A stretch of 64,000 bases of DNA from Paraescarpia echinospica (taxonomy: Eukaryota; Annelida; Polychaeta; Sabellida; Siboglinidae): positions 3,688,773-3,752,772 of the forward strand of contig CM034538.1 in NCBI GenBank assembly GCA_020002185.1, given 5' to 3'. This document shows, piece after piece, positions 56,201 through 64,000 of this stretch; within the stretch, counting starts at the first letter, position 1; each line of letters opens with the position of its first letter. Under the pieces are notes generated by a model. That model searched no databases, had not been told where the DNA came from, and saw only the letters and a program-made list of their open reading frames with translations. Both the position numbers and the translations under genes were made by a program.

Positions 56201-59200
56201 CATGATGTACACACAATCACCTTCCATGCAAGAAGTGTGTGTTTAACTCTTGATGTACAAACATCCACCTTCCATACAAGAGGTGTGTGTTTAACTCTTG
56301 ATGTACACACAGCCACCTTTCACGCAAGAGGTGTGTGTTTAACTCTTGATGTACACACAATCATCTTCCATGCAAGAGGTGTGTGTTTAACTCTTGATGT
56401 ACACACAATCACCTTCCATGCAAGAGGTGTGTGTTTAACTCTTGATGTACACACAATCATCTTCCATGCAAGAGGTGTGTGTTTAACTTTTGATGTACAC
56501 ACAATCATCTTCCATGCAAGAGGTGTGTGTTTAACTCTTGATGTACACACAATCACCTTCCATGCAAGAGGTGTGTGTTTAACTCTTGATGTACACACAA
56601 TCGTCTTCCATGCAAGAGGTGTGTGTTTAACTCTTGATGTATACACAACCACCTTCCATGCAAGAGGTGTGTTTTTAACCCATGATGTACACACAATCAC
56701 CTTCCATGCAAGAAGTGTGTGTTTAACTCTTGATGTACAAACATCCACCTTCCATACAAGAGGTGTGTGTTTAACTCTTGATGTACACACAGCCACCTTC
56801 CACGCAAGAGGTATGTGTTTAACTCTTGATGTACACACAATCATCTTCCATGCAAGAGGTGTGTGTTTAACTCTTGGTGTACAAACAACCACCTTCCATG
56901 CAAGAGGTGTGTGTTTAACTCTTGATGTACAAACAACCACCTTCCATGCTAGAGGTGTGTGTTTAACTCTTGATGTACACACAGCCACCTTCCACGCAAG
57001 AGGTGTGTGTTTAACTCTAGATGTACACACAACCACCTTCCATGCAAGAGGTGTGTGTTTAACTCTTGATGTACACACAACCACCTTCCACGCAAGAGGT
57101 GTGTGTTTAACTCTTGATGTACACACAACCACCTTTCACACAAGAGGTGTGTGTTTAACTCTTGATGTACACAAAATCATCTTTCATGCAAGAGGTGTGT
57201 GTTTAACACTTGATGTACACACAATCACCTTCCATGCAAGAGGTGTGTGTTTAACTCTTGGTGTGTGTTTAACTCTTGATGTACAAACAACCACCTTCCA
57301 CGCAAGAGGTGTGTGTTTAACTCTTGATGTACAAACAACCACCTTCCATGCAAGAGGTGTGTGTTTAACTCTTGATGTACAAACAACCACCTTCCATGCA
57401 AGAGGTGTGTGTTTAACTCTTGATGTACACACAGCCACCTTCCACGCAAGAGGTGTGTGTTTAACTCTTGATGTACACACAACCACCTTCCATGCAAGAG
57501 GTGTGTGTTTAACTCTTGATGTACACACAACCACCTTCCACGCAAGAGGTGTGTGTTTAACTCTTGATGTACACACAACCACCTTTCACACAAGAGGTGT
57601 GTGTTTAACTCTTGATGTACACAAAATCATCTTCCATGCAAGAGGTGTGTGTTTAACACTTGATGTACACACAATCACCTTCCATGCAAGAGGTGTGTGT
57701 TTAACTCTTGATGTACACACAACCACCTTTCACGCAAGAGGTGTGTGTTTAACTCTTGATGTATACACAACCACCTTTCACGCAAGAGGTGTGTGTTTAA
57801 CTCTTGATGTACACACAACCACCTTCCATGCAAGAGGTGTGTGTTTAACTCTAGATGTACACACAACCACCTTTCACGCAAGAGGTGTGTGTTTAACTCT
57901 AGATGTATACACAGCCACCTTCCACGCAAGAGGTGTGTGTTTAACTCTTGATGTATATACAACCACCTTTCACGCAAGAGATGTGTGTTTAACTCTTGAT
58001 GTACACACAACCACCTTCCATGTAAGAGGTGTGTGTTTAACTCTTGATGTACACACAACCACCTTCCATGCAAGAGGTGTGTGTTTAACTCTTGATGTAC
58101 ACACAACAACCTTTCACGCAAGAGGTGTGTGTTTAACTCTTGATGTACACACAATCATCTTCCATGCAAGAGGTGTGTGTTTAACTCTTGATGTACACAC
58201 AATCACCTTCCATGCAAGAGGTGTGTGTTTAACTCTTGATGTACACACAATCATCTTCCATGCAAGAGGTGTGTGTTTAACTTTTGATGTACACACAATC
58301 ATCTTCCATGCAAGAGGTGTGTGTTTAACTCTTGATGTACACACAATCACCTTCCATGCAAGAGGTGTGTGTTTAACTCTTGATGTACACACAATCGTCT
58401 TCCATGCAAGAGGTGTGTGTTTAACTCTTGATGTATACACAACCACCTTCCATGCAAGAGGTGTGTGTTTAACCCATGATGTACACACAATCACCTTCCA
58501 TGCAAGAAGTGTGTGTTTAACTCTTGATGTACAAACATCCACCTTCCATACAAGAGGTGTGTGTTTAACTCTTGATGTACACACAGCCACCTTCCACACA
58601 AGAGGTATGTGTTTAACTCTTGATGTACACACAATCATCTTCCATGCAAGAGGTGTGTGTTTAACTCTTGGTGTACAAACAACCACCTTCCATGCAAGAG
58701 GTGTGTGTTTAACTCTTGATGTACAAACAACCACCTTCCATGCTAGAGGTGTGTGTTTAACTCTTGATGTACACACAGCCACCTTCCACGCAAGAGGTGT
58801 GTGTTTAACTCTAGATGTACACACAACCACCTTCCATGCAAGAGGTGTGTGTTTAACTCTTGATGTACACACAACCACCTTCCACGCAAGAGGTGTGTGT
58901 TTAACTCTTGATGTACACACAACCACCTTTCACACAAGAGGTGTGTGTTTAACTCTTGATGTACACAAAATCATCTTTCATGCAAGAGGTGTGTGTTTAA
59001 CACTTGATGTACACACAATCACCTTCCATGCAAGAGGTGTGTGTTTAACTCTTGATGTACACACAACCACCTTTCACGCAAGAGGTGTGTGTTTAACTCT
59101 TGATGTATACACAACCACCTTTCACGCAAGAGGTGTGTGTTTAACTCTTGATGTACACACAACCACCTTCCATGCAAGAGGTGTGTGTTTAACTCTTGAT

Positions 59201-59990
59201 GTACACACAACCACCTTCCATGCAAGAGGTGTGTGTTTAACTCTAGATGTACACACAACCACCTTTCACGCAAGAGGTGTGTGTTTAACTCTTGATGTAC
59301 ACACAGCCACCTTCCCGCAAGAGGTGTGTGTTTAACTCTTGATGTACACACAACCACCTTCCATGCAAGAGGTGTGTGTTTAACTCTTGATGTACACACA
59401 GCCACCTTCCATGCAAGAGGTGTGTGTTTAACTCTTGATGTACAAACAACCACCTTCCATGCAAGAGGTGTGTGTTTAACTCTTGATGTACACACAGCCA
59501 CCTTTCATGCAAGAGGTGTGTGTTTAACTCTTGATGTACACACAGCCACCTTCCATGCAAGAGGTGTGTGTTTAACTCTTGATGTACACACAGCCACCTT
59601 CCATGCAAGAGGTGTGTGTTTAACTCTTGATGTACACACAGCCACCTTCCCGCAAGAGGTGTGTGTTTAACTCTTGATGTACACACAACCACCTTCCATG
59701 CAAGAGTGTACTCATGATGTACACACAGCCACCTTCCATGCAAGAGGTGTTTGTTGAACTCTTGATGTACACACAGCCACCTTCCATGCAAGAGGTGTGT
59801 GTTTAACTCTTGATGTACACACAGCCACCTTCCCGCAAGAGGTGTGTGTTTAACTCTTGATGTACACACAACCACCTTCCATGCAAGAGGTGCATGTTTA
59901 ACTCTTGATGTACACACAGCCACATTCCATGCAAGAGGTGTGTGTTTAACTCTTGATGTACAAACATCTACCTTCCACGCAAGAGGTGTG
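53268..59990 (+). repeat. 6.7-kb, 48-bp tandem array derived from the exon 5 end and donor, with higher-order repeats
   Basis: About 140 units of GTGTGTGTTTAACTCTTGAT then GTACACACAACCACCTTCCA then TGCAAGAG. The second half mirrors the exon 5 end (TTGATGTACAGGATGCACAG then CCACCTTCCACGCAAGAG), so every unit carries a copy of the AAGAG|GTGTGT donor. Variant units recur in long identical blocks (for example 53625-54104, 55401-55880 and 57675-58154, spaced 1776 and 2274 bp), showing duplication of multi-unit blocks. Odd units near the left end (about 53300-53450) reappear near the right end (about 59690-59840). The 48-bp unit is 16 codons, so one plus-strand frame is open for 1960 codons and two minus-strand frames for up to 270. 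Confidence 0.97.
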
Positions 59991-60059
59991 TGTTTTACTC
60001 TCAGCACACTTCTACTCAAAGTCTGTGCTACTTTGTGAAACAACTTAAATTTTGAACAC

Positions 60060-60516
60060 TATTAAATTAATAATAATACACATCTGTGGTTCCAAAATGC
60101 TGAGGAACTCAAGCCAAGACATGCAACAAACCAGACTTGCTAATCATGAATATAAATGCACAACAGTCATCATCAGCTCAGTACTGCAATTCCAAGAAAT
60201 TACAATTTTACTGGATGTGTCTAATTTAAGATGATTGCAAAGTGGTGTAGAAAATACGTGTTTTTGTGATCTTTTCCACTGTTTTTAGCTAGTAGAGGAA
60301 ATCATTCTTGACACTTGCTTATTGACCGTTGCTCACAGTAACTTAACAGTCGTTTTGTCTTGATGCACCTCTTGAGCTTGGTTTTCAAGGATTTATATGC
60401 AAATGTGTTTACTTTATTATTATTAACAAAACTCCAGTGTGTCATAGTCCCAGGTTGTCCACATTAATTGTTGTATGTGTCTGTTCGTGCCCCTGCAATG
60501 GTGCTGCCTGTTTCAG
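60060..60516. other. Intron 5 end, no feature
   Basis: Non-repetitive intron sequence between the 48-bp array and exon 6. Confidence 0.5.
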
Positions 60517-60676
60517 TGCCGCTGGTGCAGGCCTCAGTCGCAAGGTGTTACTGAGTGCAGGGGACGGGTTCCGTGTGCTGTCACAGCTAGGGGACATCAG
60601 TCTAGTGGAGGTGGACGTGGCTGAGGGCAGACAGTGGGCGGTCATCACCTCCCTGCTGGACAGTGGTCTACTCATG
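60517..60676 (+). CDS. METTL24-like protein, exon 6: domain 2 core
   Basis: 160 bases: SAAGAGLSRKVLLSAGDGFR, then VLSQLGDISLVEVDVAEGRQ and WAVITSLLDSGLLM. This matches the METTL24-type block l..LgH..iDllKiDiEg.EW.vl..ll.sGll and is the domain-2 counterpart of RTINDVMKSLHHVQLDIVRL. The acceptor TGTTTCAG ends at 60516 and the donor ATG|GTCAGT is at 60676/60677. Frame arithmetic over six exons (326+341+204+193+147+160 = 1371) gives 457 complete codons in phase 0. The gene continues beyond the window. Confidence 0.78.
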
Positions 60677-62029
60677 GTCAGTGTCACCTGTCGTTATTTG
60701 GAGCAACTTGGCGTTTGGAGGCTGGTCTAGTGTAGGATTTGTAAATAGAAATATGTAATTAACGAACTCAAATTCAAAACTGATCATTATGATACACATT
60801 AATTACCTCATTTCAGAATACTTTTGCCATGTTTCCTCCCATTTTCAAGAGACGAGCATCCCTAGTAGACTCGCTGTAGGCAAGACTTGTATAGCACTGG
60901 TACCCACCAAATAGGCACTCACTTCGCTTACTAGTACCCACCAAACAGGCACTCACTGGTACTCACCAAATAGGCACTCACTGGTACCCACCAAATAGGC
61001 ACTCACTGGTACCCACCAAATAGGCACTCACAGCACTTTCTCCAAATGTTGCCAATAAATCAGTGATCAGCTGGTTCACTGATGACGGTTATGACACACA
61101 GCAGACATATTCAGAAATGAAAAGCAAGTCTCTTGTGGGGTGAATAACATCTTGAAACAAGTCAAGAAACAAGAATGGCATTTCTATTTGTTACAACTTT
61201 CTAGTACTTCTCAATCGTGCTTTACATAGAATACATGCCTTTCATGAGTGTATTTTTGAAAGGCATGGATTTAATTTGAGATATTGCAATAGATGTTTGG
61301 AGGACTGGATGTATCAAGATATGGTAGGCCATACTTGTGGGATATGGTGAGTTTTACACAAAGAATAAACACTTTTATGGCTTTCATCAATAAAATAATG
61401 TTTAAAATATACACTTAATATAAAATATACATGCAGGGATAGTTAAATATTTTCTTCAAAAAAGTGTGATTCTGTTATTTCTGTTTTTTATTTTGTACAC
61501 ATGTTAAAAAAAAAATTGGGTCAAACCATTTTAACCCATTTTATCCGGGATGCGATTCTAGTCATAGTTACGCTTTGTATACAGGATACGATTCTATTTG
61601 TAGTTTGCACTTGGCATGGAAATCCCGTGCTGGAGTGTTATGGATCCCTATTGGTTGATTAACATTGAATTACAACATTACAACATTAGCTCATTTGAGT
61701 TATTTTCCGACAAACAATAGTAAAACAACAAACCTTAAAAAAGATAAAGCGATAAATATAAAAGAATGTACAAGATCATAGTTAGACAGGTGGTTATCTG
61801 CAGGCACAACACTTGCACGTGGAACCATCCCAGTTCCGTAACAGTCGGTGGAACTCGCCATAATTTTCGCAGTTCGTTCAGCAGACTGTTCCAGATCCGG
61901 ATTTAAGTCCATATTTGGACGTGTTTGTGTTATGGACGACAGCACGTTTGTCGTTCTGCAGAGAATACTGGGAGCGTTTGATTGTGGTAAAATTTTCAAT
62001 AAAAATAGGTGCTACATTATTTACAATTT
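60677..62029. other. Intron 6 of METTL24-like gene
   Basis: Contains a 25-bp minisatellite (60893-61030) and otherwise no recognised feature. A 99-codon minus-strand frame at 61700-61999 was seen but has no recognisable domain. Confidence 0.5.
60893..61030 (+). repeat. Minisatellite, 25-bp unit
   Basis: About five copies of ACTGGTACCCACCAAATAGG plus CACTC, the first two more diverged. Confidence 0.92.
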
Positions 62030-64000
62030 GAATACCTCACATGCCATTACTTTTATTCTTTTCACGTGGAGGTATTCAGTGCCAGCAGTCTTTAAGAGGT
62101 CTTTGTGCTTCAATGAGTAATCATTGTAGATAAAGTGAAGTGCTCTCTCCTGTATTTTCTCAAGTTTGTTGGTGCTGGCTTGGCTACAAAAATGCCAGAT
62201 TAAAGGGCAGTAGTTAAAATTTGATGCTATGAAGGATTTGAAAATTGCATGTTTGCCTTGTTGAGTAAGGAGATGGCCAAGACGTTTTAAGGTAAGGCTT
62301 GGGTCTAAACGTATGTTATTTTATTTCATTTCATTGTTACTTAAGACCGCTAGCTGTCTAGCTGATTTGTTTACATATGTCTGCAATGTGTTTGTGAGAA
62401 GTCAGCGTATGATCAATCTCAATGCCAAGAAGGACAACAGATTCCTCGCATTGAGTGGATATATTCTCAGTTGTAAAAGCTGTGATGGCTCTGTTGCCTC
62501 TCCTGCCAAAGCAGATTGCCTGAAATTTATCTGGATTGGCCTTCATTTGGTTGGTGCTGAACCATCGTAGGGTGGCAGAACAATCCTGTTGCAAAATGCG
62601 AATGAGAGTGTCAAGGGTTTTAATGAGCATAAGATAGGATGTTATCATCATCATCATAGTTGTAGAGAGAGGACCTATCTGGTATGTGAAAGATATCATT
62701 AATACAGATATTGAAAAGAAGAGGGCTCAGAATGGAGCCTTGTCCTACACCCTTGATGATTTCAGCCCAGTCATAGTAGGATCCCAGCTTAACTCGCTGT
62801 TTCTAGTTACAGAGGTAACTACTGACAAGAGCTAATGCTTTGTCCAAGAGTCTGTGCTCGCAGTTTCCCCAATAACTGGTCATGTGGGCAGCATACTCAT
62901 GGTTGTCCAGTGCCTTTAGCCAATCTTCCACCAATCTCATGAACATATTCTCAAAATGTTGGTTGATAGTTTTTTCAAAAAGTTTAGAGATGAATGGGAG
63001 GATGCTAACCGGTCTGTAATTTTGTTTGTCTAGAGGGTCCTTTTCTTGTATACCGGGACAACTTGTGCTGCTTTCAGTCTATTTGGAAATGTATGAGTTT
63101 TGATAGGGGTTCCAAAATTGTACTGCTACAGGACTTTAAAATTTTTGCAGGGATGCTGTCAACTCCAGTGGCTTTTCTGGAGGTTGATTTAAAAATGAAA
63201 GTGTGTACACTCTCGGGGGTGATGGGACTGAAATCAAAAGAGATGGGAGAAGGAACGTTCTCGGTTATTGTTTGAATGCTGGGATGATTTGCTACACCTT
63301 CCGGGGTGAGCTTGGTTCCTATGTGTCGGGCAACATTTACATAAAAATCATTTAGAATACCTGCAACAGAAGTCTGGTCTGATATGATTTTATCGTTTTC
63401 CGACAGGATGATCATTCTTTTAGGAGGCCCTTGTTTGACAGGAATGGTTTTACTGTGTGCCAGAAGTCTTTAGACTTGGGCCCACCTGCACACCTTTCAA
63501 AAAAATAAACTTGTATGGATTGACGTTTGAGTTTGGTAGTAAGATTCCTTTGCTTGCGGTAAGATTCCCAGTTAGCTGGTGTATGCCATTTTTGGTATTT
63601 GTTGAAAAGCATTGCCTTTTTAAAGGCTGCTTTGTGAAGGTTTGAGTTAATAAATGAAGTTTGTTTTGTTTTGACAGATTTTACTTTCATCGGGGCATGC
63701 TCACTTAAAACATCTATGAGGAGGGTTTCATGAGCCCAGTAGATGTCCTCCACATCGTCAACTATATACGCAACATGATGAAACACCCACTGCCTCACTG
63801 AAAACCTCATCAAAGTTTTTGTAACTGCGACATTTGATTTTAATTTTTTTGGGGAGGGGCTGAACCCTTAATGACAGCAGAAATAAGGTTGTGCCAGTCA
63901 CTAATGCCGCATGTGAGATTTGCGATGTTAGACAGAAGCGATGGTCTATATATGAAGATAACATCCAAAATCGATGGGGATGCGTTCTTTATAAAACATG
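62030..64000 (-). mobile_element. LINE F: RT-bearing non-LTR retrotransposon, 5' end outside the window
   Basis: Minus strand. From the right edge: pre-RT region (63964-63412) with TKQTSFINSNLHKAAFKKAM and KSKDFWHTVKPFLSNKGL; RT start (63415-63074) with STSRKATGVDSIPAKILKSC; the palm region in broken frames (63.0-62.7 kb); then ILQQDCSATLRWFSTNQMKA, NPDKFQAICFGRRGNRAI and VVLLGIEIDHTLTSHKHI (62699-62358); and the C-terminal NFNYCPLIWHFCSQASTNKL near 62.2 kb. The NxMKxNPDKFQ motif is typical of L2/CR1/jockey-group RTs found widely in marine invertebrates and fish. Several frameshifts make it inactive. Confidence 0.82.

Noticed and set aside
61700..61999. 99-codon minus-strand frame near LINE F
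   Set aside because: No recognisable domain; it lies just past the RT C terminus of LINE F and may be 3' untranslated or intronic sequence.

Overview
The window is a repeat-dense piece of an animal nuclear genome. Coding sequence is split into short exons by GT-AG introns (one is GC-AG), and most of the DNA is non-LTR retrotransposons, hAT and piggyBac DNA transposons, and minisatellites. Two retrotransposons carry a 2A-like peptide followed by PHD fingers; such elements are known from molluscs, lancelets and sea urchins. That points to a marine invertebrate, possibly a mollusc, but the species cannot be fixed from sequence alone.

Layout. 1-653 is an assembly gap. 654-1290 is the tail of a LINE. 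1581-10478 holds the last five coding exons of a xanthine dehydrogenase gene on the plus strand; its introns contain a nearly full-length LINE (about 3.3-8.4 kb) and three minisatellites. 10.5-13.3 kb has no recognised gene but two large minisatellites. 13273-14730 (minus) is a large piggyBac transposase exon; a possible first exon lies at 27607-27741 (minus). Between them sit LINE A (minus, broken by a 3.0-kb hAT element), LINE B (plus) and another LINE fragment (minus). 28-34 kb is a graveyard of LINE fragments plus an unusual 53-bp-arm palindrome.

34285-60676 holds six exons (plus strand, running off the window) of a membrane-anchored METTL24-like protein. The six exons join in one frame into at least 457 residues that look like two diverged copies of the METTL24 / Methyltransf_21-type domain. 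Its introns are inflated by minisatellites and by a hAT-like transposon of about 3.04 kb that carries a second transposon inside it. A block of about 4.6 kb with exon 2 and these transposons appears twice, either side of a 1000-N gap. The evidence favours an uncollapsed haplotype rather than a real duplication. The window ends in a minus-strand LINE (62.0-64.0 kb).

The most unusual theme is that four minisatellites straddle exon-intron borders, so each repeat unit carries a copy of the splice site: a donor in XDH (5 copies, 52 bp), an acceptor in METTL24-like exon 3 (58 bp), a donor in exon 4 (6 copies, about 92 bp) and a donor in exon 5 (about 140 copies, 48 bp, 6.7 kb, with higher-order structure). 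The last one creates a spurious 1960-codon open frame.
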